Assembly (NCBI RefSeq): GCF_003589925.1
Contig: NZ_CP032382.1
Span: forward strand, 930,001-994,000
DNA from: Chryseolinea soli
Lineage (GTDB): Bacteria > Bacteroidota > Bacteroidia > Cytophagales > Cyclobacteriaceae
Direction: 5' to 3'
DNA: 64,000 bases
In this document: positions 27,082 through 35,013 of the stretch, piece after piece
How positions within the stretch are numbered: position 1 is the first letter of the stretch
How the letters are laid out: each line of letters begins with the position of its first letter
Position numbers and translations under genes: made by a program
The notes under the pieces: generated by a model
Database searches by the model: none
The model's input: only the letters and a program-made list of their open reading frames with translations
What the model was told of the DNA's origin: nothing

Positions 27082-27115
27082 ATGGCAATCCGCGACGGGG
27101 GTTGCCATTTTTGTT
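27082..27115 (+). terminator. Rho-independent terminator after the IscA-type gene
   Basis: Stem of 7 perfect pairs (ATGGCAA with TTGCCAT), extended by a G-T and two G-C pairs around a short loop, followed by TTTTTGTTT. About 100 bases past the stop at 26981. Confidence 0.8.
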
Positions 27116-27165
27116 TCAAAGCGCCCTGCACAGATCCCCGATGCGGAAATCAAAATACTTATTGA

Positions 27166-27531
27166 TCAATGGGGTGGTCTTGTCACCAGGAGCAGATCGC
27201 CATCCTTCAAAAGAATGTAGCCCTGATCAAAGCAATAGTAATAGCGGCCTTCACTTCCCGATTCGTCGATGTTGGTGAAATAGGTAAAGTCAAAGCCCCG
27301 GTGGCGAAGTTTGTTGCCATCGACTCTGGTTTTGCCGGTGTGGTTGAGGTCCTTCAGAATGCGGCGGTTCCGGCGAAGCACGTGGATGACCGAGCGCATG
27401 TAGTGGGTTTCGGAGCTGTTGATGCGATTGTTGTAGTTGGCGCGGCAGTGATCGTCACAAAATTTCTTATCGGCCCTTCCCTTAATAAGTGCCCCACATT
27501 CCTGGCAAAATTTGTGAACGTGATCTGACAT
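27166..27531 (-). CDS. Zinc-ribbon protein of unknown function
   Basis: 121 residues. The N-terminus holds a treble-clef-like zinc site, C9-x2-C12-x12-C25-x3-C29, in KFCQECGALIKGR and KKFCDDHCRANYNNR. A basic helix follows (MRSVIHVLRRNRRILKDL), then a strand-rich C-terminus (GFDFTYFTNID, YYYCFDQGYILLKDG). Similar short proteins are widespread in Bacteroidota. The basic character suggests nucleic acid contact, but this is inference. Confidence 0.82.
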   Translation of the reverse strand: MSDHVHKFCQECGALIKGRADKKFCDDHCRANYNNRINSSETHYMRSVIHVLRRNRRILKDLNHTGKTRVDGNKLRHRGFDFTYFTNIDESGSEGRYYYCFDQGYILLKDGDLLLVTRPPH

Positions 27532-27699
27532 AAAATAACCAACAACTTGATGATCGAATATAACCGAAATTAAACGTTTATCATACGACTAGCTATAATT
27601 TCTTGATTGATCTTCGTGAAGCGATCTGGCGGCGGGTAGCCCTGGTGTTGGGTGATCGTTTCCGCCTGATGTTTATCCATTATTATACCAAAACCACCT

Positions 27700-28038
27700 A
27701 TGAAAAATCTAAAGAACAGCGTACGGCTTATCGGCCACCTGGGCAAGGACCCCGAGGTGCGTGTCTTCGAAAGCGGCAGCAAGAAGGTGTCCTTCAGCCT
27801 GGCCACCAACGACACGTATAAAAACGACAAAGGCGAGAAGGTAGTCGACACCCAGTGGCACAACCTGGTCATGTGGGGCAAGCTGGCCGACATTGCCGAA
27901 AAATATTTAAAGAAAGGTAACGAGATCGCCGTGGAGGGCCGCTTGATCCACCGTGAATATGAGGCCAGTGCGGGAGAAAAAAGATATTTCACCGAGATCA
28001 ATGTCGGCGAGCTATTAATGTTAGGAGCGAGCAAATAA
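27700..28038 (+). CDS. ssb: Single-stranded DNA-binding protein, short form
   Basis: 112 residues forming one OB fold: NSVRLIGHLGKDPEVR at the start, FSLATNDTY, TQWHNLVMWGKLADIAEKYLKKG and AVEGRLIHREY. It ends GELLMLGASK directly after the OB fold and so lacks the flexible linker and acidic tail with which canonical SSBs recruit repair and replication proteins. It is therefore more likely a secondary SSB than the essential one. It has its own strong terminator. Confidence 0.93.
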   Translation: MKNLKNSVRLIGHLGKDPEVRVFESGSKKVSFSLATNDTYKNDKGEKVVDTQWHNLVMWGKLADIAEKYLKKGNEIAVEGRLIHREYEASAGEKRYFTEINVGELLMLGASK

Positions 28039-28065
28039 ACCAAAATGCCCGTTGAGCGTAAACAA

Positions 28066-28095
28066 AAGCCTGACGATGTTCGTCAGGCTTTTTAT
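28066..28095. terminator. Bidirectional terminator between ssb and the barrel array
   Basis: Perfect 11-base stem (28066-28076 and 28080-28090) with a 3-base loop, followed by TTTTTA on the plus strand; the minus strand reads TTTTGTTTAC after the stem. It lies 27 bases past the ssb stop and 9 bases past the stop of the convergent barrel gene. Confidence 0.92.
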
Positions 28096-28103
28096 AGTTC
28101 TGA

Positions 28104-28724
28104 TTAGTTCTGTTTTTTCACAAAAAAAAGCGCGCCAAGATGCAAACCGAGGTAGCTGTTGGAAACACGCGCCGTAATGCCGGGCTCGATGACCCTGGAG
28201 CTTGGGATGAAATTATAGTCGACGGAAAGACTGATCCGGTCAAAAAGGTCGATCCCAATACGCGGACAAAATCCAACTTTCCTTTCGGCCGCCGTGAGGG
28301 ACGTGCCGCCACTAAACAAATTCGGGTTCCTTTCCCCGGGTTTGTTGTAGCGCACGGGCGATAACGCGCAAAGTCCAAGACCGGCGCCAACGAAAACGCG
28401 AGTCTTGCCGGTGCCCAGATAATACTTTCCAGTGAGCATATAGGATCCACGAAATATCTGTTCGTACGATCTGCCGTCGTCGAGTCCAAATTTGGCGAGA
28501 ACGAGCCACTCGGCCCTTAGACCTACCGTCACAACATCTGTAAGATCGTATGTAGGCTCAACGTAGGTTAACGCACCCGCTCTTCTCCACAAGTTGTTGT
28601 GTGGGATGGCGACGCCGCCGCCAAAACCGATTTTAATCCTCTGAGACGTTGTCCGGGTGGTTTGCGCTTGTGTTTTGAACGCAAACACGAGGAACAAGCA
28701 CGCTAACCATAACTTATTTTTCAT
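28104..28724 (-). CDS. Outer-membrane beta-barrel protein (array copy 1)
   Basis: 206 residues with a Sec signal ending AFKTQAQ. The body alternates in the way of an eight-stranded barrel and contains the array hallmarks: IGFGGGVAIP, TYVEPTYDL, VGLRAEW, TGKYYLG, VFVGAGLGL, FCPRIGIDLFDR, SVDYNFIPSS and YLGLHLGALFF. It is related to the next three genes along its whole length. Such barrels are PorT/OmpW-like in shape; ligand or role is unknown. Last gene of the array, followed by a bidirectional terminator. Confidence 0.85.
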   Translation of the reverse strand: MKNKLWLACLFLVFAFKTQAQTTRTTSQRIKIGFGGGVAIPHNNLWRRAGALTYVEPTYDLTDVVTVGLRAEWLVLAKFGLDDGRSYEQIFRGSYMLTGKYYLGTGKTRVFVGAGLGLCALSPVRYNKPGERNPNLFSGGTSLTAAERKVGFCPRIGIDLFDRISLSVDYNFIPSSRVIEPGITARVSNSYLGLHLGALFFVKKQN

Positions 28725-28805
28725 AGCAGGTAAAATGGAAAGTCAAGCAATAAAGACAGACGTTTTTAATATTGCAATAGCTGTGCCGTTGTAAATCATA
28801 CAGGT

Positions 28806-29422
28806 TCACTTCTCCCCGGGTTTCTTCGCGAATAAGTTGACGCCAATATGAAGGCCGAAGTAGCTATTCTTTGTGCTGCCCTCATAGCCAGGCTTGATGA
28901 CCGGAGACGAGGGAATAAAATTATAGTCCACCGAAAACACAAAGCGTTCGAATTCAAGGCCTACACGGGGGTAATATCCAAACTTTGTTTCGGCAGCGGT
29001 AATGCCATCGCCGCCCATGTCTCCGGCGAGCAACCACAATATGTCAAAACTCGAGCGGGTATGAATGCCAGGAACATAGTAGAAGCCAAGTCCGGCCCCT
29101 GCGAAGACCCGGGCTTTCCATTGTTAAGATAGTACTTAATGTTGGCAGTATAAGTTCCGAACAGGGAGGCCCTGTATCGTTCTCCATCGGGCAATCCAAT
29201 AGTGACGAGGGCCCATTCTGCCCGGATACCCACCCGAAGCGCATTGGAAACGGGATAGGAAGGCTCGAGATACATCAATACACCTGGTCCGGAAGCCGGG
29301 CCAGTCGGAATAGCCAGTCCGCCACCGACCCCAAGCCTGAATTTCTCAAACACTTGGGCATGTGCCGCCAGCGCGATGAGGATAGCCAGCGATGCAAGTC
29401 CTATTTTCATTTTCATAGCCAT
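28806..29422 (-). pseudogene. Outer-membrane beta-barrel protein (array copy 2), frameshifted
   Basis: The first frame (from 29422) gives a signal peptide (IALAAHAQ) and the barrel N-half up to YYLNNGKP, then drifts out of frame. The other frame continues RVFAGAGLGFYYVPG to YFGLHIGVNLFAKKPGEK, exactly where the paralogues have RVFVGAGLGL and the C-half. One base is missing in the CCCGGG stretch at about 29108-29113. Restored, the protein would be about 205 residues, like its neighbours. Either recent inactivation or a sequencing error. Confidence 0.8.
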
Positions 29423-29502
29423 AAACGTGTTGCCTGGTTAGTCAGCGTTAGAGACACCATTTCGTGTCAACAGGTTGGAAGGACCTGTCTCAAAGGCAAC
29501 GT

Positions 29503-30060
29503 CTATTTAGGTCCACCCCCAATGTTTACCCCAATGTGGATAGCCAGATAGTTGTAATCTATTTTGTCTGACATCGGAAGGACATTGTAGTCGGCCGAGA
29601 AGGTGAATTGACCAAGATCAAAGCCTGCACGCGGATAAAATCCAATCGCCAGCCCGAATGAGCTGAAGTTCGTGCTCAGGTTTCCCTGGTTTAGATCCTG
29701 TTCGGCTATATAATAAAAACCCAGACCGGCCCCGACGAAGGGGCGGAGATCACCCGACATCAAACGGTTTATATAGTACTGGCCATTGAACGTATAGGAC
29801 GAGAGAATTGATGGCTTGGTCCTGTCATTGGGAGAAAATCGATTGGGTGGGAAGGCGATCTCCAGGTGAAAGCTCAACACCCAATTATCGTTGATACGAC
29901 CAGCGGGTTCAAGATAAAAGAGTGGCGCACTTTCGGTACGGGCGCCAAACGGAATATCATAACCTCCACCAATCCCCAGTCTAAATTTCTTGAAATTCTG
30001 CGCGGACGCAGCAAAGGACAGCAGAGTGACAAGACAAGCCAGCAAAATTTTGTTGGTCAT
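29503..30060 (-). CDS. Outer-membrane beta-barrel protein (array copy 3)
   Basis: 185 residues from the ATG at 30060, chosen because MTNKILLACLVTLLSFAASAQ is a signal peptide; the frame is open 46 codons further but without one. Array motifs: FRLGIGGGYDIP, FYLEPAGRI, NGQYYIN, RPFVGAGLGFYYIAE, GFYPRAGFDLGQF, SADYNVLPMS and LAIHIGVNIGGG. It is the most diverged in loop lengths. Role unknown. Confidence 0.83.
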   Translation of the reverse strand: MTNKILLACLVTLLSFAASAQNFKKFRLGIGGGYDIPFGARTESAPLFYLEPAGRINDNWVLSFHLEIAFPPNRFSPNDRTKPSILSSYTFNGQYYINRLMSGDLRPFVGAGLGFYYIAEQDLNQGNLSTNFSSFGLAIGFYPRAGFDLGQFTFSADYNVLPMSDKIDYNYLAIHIGVNIGGGPK

Positions 30061-30223
30061 AATAGTTACATCGGTATAGGAAGGATAAAGATATGAATTT
30101 TCACCACAACCGTGTCGTTGATTTTTTAGTAGAACAAATCTCTCCTGCAACGAAACTACCAGTGACAGGCTTATAAAAAAAATCCTATGATGATCCATCG
30201 GACTCCACGATCAACGTTCGCTA

Positions 30224-30856
30224 TTATTTTCTTCCACCACCAAAGTTCGCCCCGAGGCGGACACCGAGGTAACTGTTCCTGAAGCTCGCGTCGCTTCCGG
30301 AAACCGTGGTCCTGGCGTTTGGAATAAAATTATAATCGATCGAAAGCGTGAAGTGACCCACATCAAAACCGAAACGCGGATAGAATCCAAACTTCGATTG
30401 CGCGTCGCTAAGGCTTACCGATTCCGCATGGGTTTGGGGTTGTCCTTGTCCTGTCGGATCAATCCCATCGAGTACAATAACGTCGGTCTTGATAGCCGAC
30501 AGGTTGTAGAGACCAAGCCCGACACCTAAAAAGGGGCGGAAATTATTTATGCCGAGGTAGTACTGCATGTTCAGCGTGTACGATGCCTGGCTTGACAGAT
30601 CAAAAGTTTCCATATCGATGGCACTGCCGGAAAGTCCGCTGGCGACCATGGCCCACTCCATCCGCAAGCCCAGCGAGTAGGCATCGCCGAGGCGGCAAGA
30701 GGGTTCGAGATAGACGAGGCCTCCTCCCTGAGAGCCACTTCCCGAAGGTCTGGCGTAGCCAACGCCGATGCCTACTCTAAACTTCTTGAAATTCTGGGCG
30801 GGTGCTGCCAGGAAGCACGCGAGGGCGAAACACGTAAGTAACAATTTGGTTTTCAT
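30224..30856 (-). CDS. Outer-membrane beta-barrel protein (array copy 4)
   Basis: 210 residues from the ATG at 30856 (two more in-frame ATGs lie just upstream, at 30862 and 30868). The signal peptide ends FLAAPAQ. Motifs: FRVGIGVGYARP, VYLEPSCRLG, LGLRMEW, NMQYYLG, RPFLGVGLGLYN, FGFYPRFGFDVGHF, SIDYNFIP and YLGVRLGANFGGGRK. It carries an extra acidic loop (ALSAIKTDV region) that the others lack. It is the first gene of the array and has a terminator-like hairpin in its leader. Confidence 0.85.
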   Translation of the reverse strand: MKTKLLLTCFALACFLAAPAQNFKKFRVGIGVGYARPSGSGSQGGGLVYLEPSCRLGDAYSLGLRMEWAMVASGLSGSAIDMETFDLSSQASYTLNMQYYLGINNFRPFLGVGLGLYNLSAIKTDVIVLDGIDPTGQGQPQTHAESVSLSDAQSKFGFYPRFGFDVGHFTLSIDYNFIPNARTTVSGSDASFRNSYLGVRLGANFGGGRK

Positions 30857-30892
30857 AGCCATTAACATTTTTTGGTTTAGTGCTATAAAGAA

Positions 30893-30931
30893 AAAGCGCC
30901 CTACTGCAAATGGATTGCAGTGGGACGCTTT
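30893..30931. repeat. Terminator-like hairpin in the leader of the barrel array
   Basis: Arms 30893-30909 and 30915-30931 pair at 15 of 17 positions (one further G-T) around a 5-base loop. T-rich runs follow on both sides, so it looks like a bidirectional terminator. It lies between divergent genes, 37 bases upstream of the barrel ATG at 30856, with no gene ending nearby. It may be an attenuator in the barrel leader or the remnant of a lost gene. Confidence 0.65.
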
Positions 30932-31023
30932 CTGTATTTTTTTAATGCTCCCTATAGGGCAATGTTGTCGGGAGATGATATTTTTTTTGAAGGTGACGGC
31001 TGGTTTTTAGCTAATTCGTCGTT

Positions 31024-31084
31024 GAAGGTTCAGGGCTAAAGCCCTTCCGGGTAGTCTGTATACCCCAGACTAAAGGCTGGGGTG
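31024..31084. repeat. REP-like paired palindromes with CTAAAG cores
   Basis: Two imperfect palindromes side by side: AGGGCTAAAGCCCT (31032-31045) and CCCCAGACTAAAGGCTGGGG (31063-31082), both with CTAAAG at the centre. Paired hairpins of this style are typical of REP-like extragenic elements mobilised by RAYT transposases. With the hairpin above, this accounts for most of the 317-base gene-free stretch 30857-31173; the rest shows only a possible -7 box TAGTTTTG (31161-31168) ending 5 bases before the next ATG. Confidence 0.55.
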
Positions 31085-31173
31085 TTGCCATCCAAAGTGC
31101 TGATGGTCGGGTTAGTTCGGTCGTTTATAGGAGCGGGTGTCGGAAGCATCCTTTTTTAATTAGTTTTGTTCGC

Positions 31174-33168
31174 ATGAGTTTTTTATACCCTTCTTTTCTG
31201 TGGGCGCTGGGCGCACTCTCCATACCCGTTATCATCCATTTATTTAATTTCAGAAGAACCATCCGGGTATATTTTTCGAATACGCGGTTCCTCCGGCAGG
31301 TGAAAGAGGTGACCACGGCCAAGCGGCGCCTGAAACACTACCTGGTTCTGGCGGCGCGGTTGCTGTTCTTGTTTTTCCTGGTCATCACGTTTAGCCAGCC
31401 GGTTATTCCGGCCCGCGAGCAAGTGGGCACAGGGCAGAACATTTTGCTTTACCTGGACAATTCGCAGAGCATGTCGGCCCTCACCGACGACAAGACACGG
31501 GGGCTGGATGCCGGGGTGAGCTTTGCGCGGAGCATCGTGGAGGTGTTTCCGCCTGACACGCGCTACCGGCTGATCACAAACGATTTTTCACCTTTTTCCA
31601 ATACCTATAAAACCAAGGCTGAAGTGCTGGACCTGCTCACGCAGATCCGTCTTTCGCCCGTGAGCCGTTCCCAGGTCGAAATACAGGAGCGGATTCGCCA
31701 GGAAGGCGCCAAGCGCGATCGCGAGATCTTTTGGATCTCCGACTTTCAAAAGTCCACCCTGGGGCAGGTGACGGCCCCCGACAGCACGACGCGCCTGCAC
31801 CTGGTGCCCATTGGCTATGGCCAGTTGTCGAACGTTTTTATCGATTCGGCTTATCTCGAGAATCCGTTTTCGGCAGGGGGCGGGAAGAACGTGTTGCACG
31901 TCAAGATACGCAACGACGGCCGCAAGGACGTGACCCAACTCAACCTGAAGCTGACCCTGAATGGCGTGCAGGCGGGAACCTCGCTGCTGGACATCGCCCA
32001 AGGCGGCATTGCCGAGACCACCTTTGACCTTGCCACGGGATTATCGGGGCTGAACGAAGCCCGGCTCACCTTCAACGACTTCCCGGTGAGCTTCGACAAT
32101 GAATTTTATCTTGCCCTGAACTTCACCGACAAGATCCGGGTGGTGGAGATCAAGAGCAGCCCAGCACCCACGGTGGTTGAAAAAGTGTTTGGCAACAAGG
32201 ACGTATTCGATTTTGCCTCCTACCCGGTGAACAATTTCAACTACGGGTTGTTGCCCCAGGCCGATCTGGTGGTGGTGAATGGGCTCAACAGCATCGACGC
32301 TTCCTTAGGGGGAGCGTTGCGCCGCTATATCCTGGACAACGGCACGTTGCTGCTGGCCCCCGGCACGTCGCCGGACGTGACGAGCCTGAAAAATTTCCTG
32401 CAATTGGCCACGTTGAAAGACACCGAGAACAAAGCCACGCTGGAATTGGACCGCCCCGACTTCTCGAATCCCTTTTTTGAAAATGTGTTTGAAGAGCGCT
32501 CGGTTTCCCTGGCCATGCCCAAGGCCATCCGCCGGCTGGATTGGGGAGGCGACAACTCGGCATTGCTGAAATTCAAGGACGGCCAGCCCTTTCTTTCGCT
32601 TTTCCCGCAGCGCGGCAAGGTCTATGTGCTGGCCAGCGCCCTGGATGCTTCCCAGACCGACTTCTTTAACCACGCCATCTTTGTGCCCGTGATGTATCGC
32701 ATCGCCGCCAGCGGCAAAAAGAACGACCTGAAACCTTACTACACGCTGCTGGAAGATTTCATCACCCTGCATGTGGACAGCCTGAGGGGCGAGGAGCCCT
32801 TGCGGTGGGAGGGCGCCGAGGAGGTGATCCCTGCGCAGCGCACCGTGAACGACGACGTCATTTTCGACATCCCCAAATTCTCGATCAGCCGGGGTTTCTA
32901 TAAGGTGGTGATGCGCCGCGACACCATTAATCTGCTGGCTTTCAACCTCGACAAGGCCGAATCGCTGATGGACCAATATTCGGGGCCCGAAATGAAGCAG
33001 TTGCTGGGCGGTGGCGACAACATCACTATTTTCGAGGTTGGCTCAGCCGACGCTTTCAGCAAAGAAATAAAGGAGCGATATTTGGGCACCCCATTATGGA
33101 AATACGCGCTTTTGCTGGCCCTGACCTTCCTTTTGGCGGAGATCCTGTTGATCAGGTTTATGAAGTAG
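31174..33168 (+). CDS. BatA-like membrane protein with von Willebrand A domain
   Basis: 664 residues. The N-terminus FLYPSFLWALGALSIPVIIHLFNFRR is the aerotolerance-regulator (BatA) domain with a first membrane helix; a second lies at about 58-78. A vWA-like domain follows with the metal-site motif D95-N-S97-Q-S99. The middle half is a predicted extracytoplasmic beta-rich region, and a last helix near 640-662 ends in IRFMK. Proteins of this build are common in Bacteroidota; some act with MoxR ATPases in envelope stress, but no MoxR gene is here. First gene of the plus-strand run to 36547. Confidence 0.85.
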   Translation: MSFLYPSFLWALGALSIPVIIHLFNFRRTIRVYFSNTRFLRQVKEVTTAKRRLKHYLVLAARLLFLFFLVITFSQPVIPAREQVGTGQNILLYLDNSQSMSALTDDKTRGLDAGVSFARSIVEVFPPDTRYRLITNDFSPFSNTYKTKAEVLDLLTQIRLSPVSRSQVEIQERIRQEGAKRDREIFWISDFQKSTLGQVTAPDSTTRLHLVPIGYGQLSNVFIDSAYLENPFSAGGGKNVLHVKIRNDGRKDVTQLNLKLTLNGVQAGTSLLDIAQGGIAETTFDLATGLSGLNEARLTFNDFPVSFDNEFYLALNFTDKIRVVEIKSSPAPTVVEKVFGNKDVFDFASYPVNNFNYGLLPQADLVVVNGLNSIDASLGGALRRYILDNGTLLLAPGTSPDVTSLKNFLQLATLKDTENKATLELDRPDFSNPFFENVFEERSVSLAMPKAIRRLDWGGDNSALLKFKDGQPFLSLFPQRGKVYVLASALDASQTDFFNHAIFVPVMYRIAASGKKNDLKPYYTLLEDFITLHVDSLRGEEPLRWEGAEEVIPAQRTVNDDVIFDIPKFSISRGFYKVVMRRDTINLLAFNLDKAESLMDQYSGPEMKQLLGGGDNITIFEVGSADAFSKEIKERYLGTPLWKYALLLALTFLLAEILLIRFMK

Positions 33169-33211
33169 TAACGCTTCTCTTGCGGAGGCAACCCCGTGAA
33201 AAATAGTAAGC

Positions 33212-34471
33212 ATGAAGATACTGATACAACACGCTGAAATTCTCGACCCCTCGTCCTCCTTCCATCAAAAAGAAAAAAATGTATTGATCAACAACGGTCG
33301 CATCATCGAGATCGGTGATAAGAACTATACGGCCGATAAAGTGATCAAGGCAGAGGGCATGAAACTTTCGGCGGGCTGGTTTGACCTGGGCACCTTTGCC
33401 GGCGACCCGGGACTGGAACACAAAGAAGACCTGGAGTCGGTGACGCGCGCCGCGGCGGCCGGCGGATTTACGGGCATCGCCCTGTTGCCCAACACCGTAC
33501 CATGCGTGCAAACCAAGAACGAGATCAGCTACCTCGTGAAGGGCAACGACAGCCAACTGGTGCAGATCCATCCCCTGGCAGCCGTCACCAAAAACAACAA
33601 AGGCGAGGAGTTGACGGAAATGATCGACTTGCACGAAGCGGGTGCAGCCGCCTTCACCGACGGTCTGAAATCCATCTGGCACACCGACATCCTGCTGAAA
33701 TCGCTGCAATACACCCAGAAATTCAACGGCCTCATCATCGACCATCCCGAAGACATTTGGTTGAACCTGTTTGGCCAGATGCACGAAGGGGTCAACAGCA
33801 CCATGCTGGGGCTGAAAGGCATGCCGCGCATTGCCGAAGACATTGCCGTGGGTCGCAATCTGGAGCTGCTGGCCTATGCCGGCGGGCGCCTGCACATGGC
33901 CAAGATCTCGACTGGCAAATCGGCCGACATGATCCGCGCCGCCAAAAAGAAACTGAACGTCACGTGCGACGTGGCCATCTATCAGCCCCTGCTGGACGAC
34001 AGCCGCCTGTCGGATTTCGATACCCACTACAAAGTGAACCCACCTCTTCGCGAGAAGGCCGACAACGACGCGCTCATCAAGGCCCTGAAAGACGGCACCA
34101 TCGACGTGCTTTGCTCGGGCCACACCCCGCACGAAGAGGAAAGCAAAAGCCTGGAATTTGACCTGGCCGATTTTGGTATGATCAACCTGCAGACGTTTGC
34201 CATGCACCTGGGTGTGCTGGCCGAACCGGTGGGTTGGGATGCGCTCATCGAAAAAGTGACGGTGAACCCCCGCAAGCTCCTGGGTCTGGAGATCCCAAAA
34301 ATTGAGGTGGAGGAAAAGGCCAACCTCACGCTCTTCGACCCGGAGCGCACATGGCTCTTCGACGAAAAAGCCAATTTGTCGCGTTCGAAGAACTCGCCCT
34401 GGCTCAACCAGCAGATCAAAGGAAAAGCGATCGCGGTCTTCAACAACGGACGGCATAAAATAGAGGACTAA
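33212..34471 (+). CDS. Dihydroorotase-like protein, probably inactive
   Basis: 419 residues of the dihydroorotase family (LLPNTVPCVQTKNEI, YKVNPPLREKAD, SGHTPHEEE, VTVNPRKLLGLE). The catalytic set is broken. The HxH after the first Asp is replaced (D58-L-G60-T-F62), the second His of HxxHxST is lysine (K231), and the Asp of TDHAPH is glycine (G303). HCED has become DHPED. This matches the non-catalytic PyrC' class, which in some bacteria supports aspartate carbamoyltransferase. pyrB is not in the window, so the partner is unknown. It is followed 8 bases later by a DUF4199 gene. Confidence 0.88.
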   Translation: MKILIQHAEILDPSSSFHQKEKNVLINNGRIIEIGDKNYTADKVIKAEGMKLSAGWFDLGTFAGDPGLEHKEDLESVTRAAAAGGFTGIALLPNTVPCVQTKNEISYLVKGNDSQLVQIHPLAAVTKNNKGEELTEMIDLHEAGAAAFTDGLKSIWHTDILLKSLQYTQKFNGLIIDHPEDIWLNLFGQMHEGVNSTMLGLKGMPRIAEDIAVGRNLELLAYAGGRLHMAKISTGKSADMIRAAKKKLNVTCDVAIYQPLLDDSRLSDFDTHYKVNPPLREKADNDALIKALKDGTIDVLCSGHTPHEEESKSLEFDLADFGMINLQTFAMHLGVLAEPVGWDALIEKVTVNPRKLLGLEIPKIEVEEKANLTLFDPERTWLFDEKANLSRSKNSPWLNQQIKGKAIAVFNNGRHKIED

Positions 34472-34479
34472 AAACGCAA

Positions 34480-35013
34480 ATGACTTCAAGATTACTCCGC
34501 ATTTCCGCGCGGTGGGGCGCAGTGGCCGGTGTGCTGGCGTTTATCATGCTGGTGATGATGTATTACATGGGCCGGCACCCGCTGATGATCTCGCCTTTTC
34601 TGGATTTCCGGATTTTATTGTTCGGCGTCTTTGTTTACTTTTCATTGAAGGAATTCAGAGACTACGACCAGGGTGGCGTTTTATACTTCTGGCAGGCTTC
34701 CCTGGGCGGCACCACCGTCGTCGTGATCATGACCTTGGTCACCTCCGCGTTGCTGCTCATTTTCGGTTCCTGGGAAAAAGGCTTTGTCCCCGGCTACGTC
34801 ACGGAAATGACGGCCTATTTGAAAGGGTTTCCAAAAGAAGAGATCGACCGCATCGGGAAAAAAATTTATGAAAGTAATTTAAACACACTCCCAACGACTA
34901 ACATCTGGCAACTGACGCAGACATACATCCTACAGGGATTGATCATCGGCTTTTTTGTTAACATTATCGTATCGGTAATATTGAGACGACAACCTAAAAA
35001 CCAATCTATATGA
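34480..35013 (+). CDS. DUF4199 membrane protein
   Basis: 177 residues with four predicted membrane helices (about 11-29, 42-57, 74-95, 146-168) and a soluble loop between helices 3 and 4 carrying YVTEMTAYLKGFPKEEIDRI. This is the DUF4199 layout: helix pairs separated by a charged loop. Function unknown. Its last codon overlaps the start of the next DUF4199 gene (ATGA), so the two are translationally coupled and may form a hetero-oligomer. Confidence 0.85.
   Translation: MTSRLLRISARWGAVAGVLAFIMLVMMYYMGRHPLMISPFLDFRILLFGVFVYFSLKEFRDYDQGGVLYFWQASLGGTTVVVIMTLVTSALLLIFGSWEKGFVPGYVTEMTAYLKGFPKEEIDRIGKKIYESNLNTLPTTNIWQLTQTYILQGLIIGFFVNIIVSVILRRQPKNQSI

Noticed and set aside
27002..27278. Short overlapping open frames on the plus strand after the IscA-type gene
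   Set aside because: They run through a terminator hairpin and into the antisense of the zinc-ribbon gene, with no coding signature.
27570..28043. A 157-residue open frame on the minus strand opposite ssb
   Set aside because: The plus strand encodes a clear OB-fold SSB with its own terminator; the opposite frame has no recognisable feature.
33158..34489. A 443-residue open frame on the minus strand opposite the dihydroorotase-like gene
   Set aside because: It is the mirror of a GC-rich coding sequence: rich in His, Gln, Val and Phe, with no domain, and the plus strand encodes a recognisable family.
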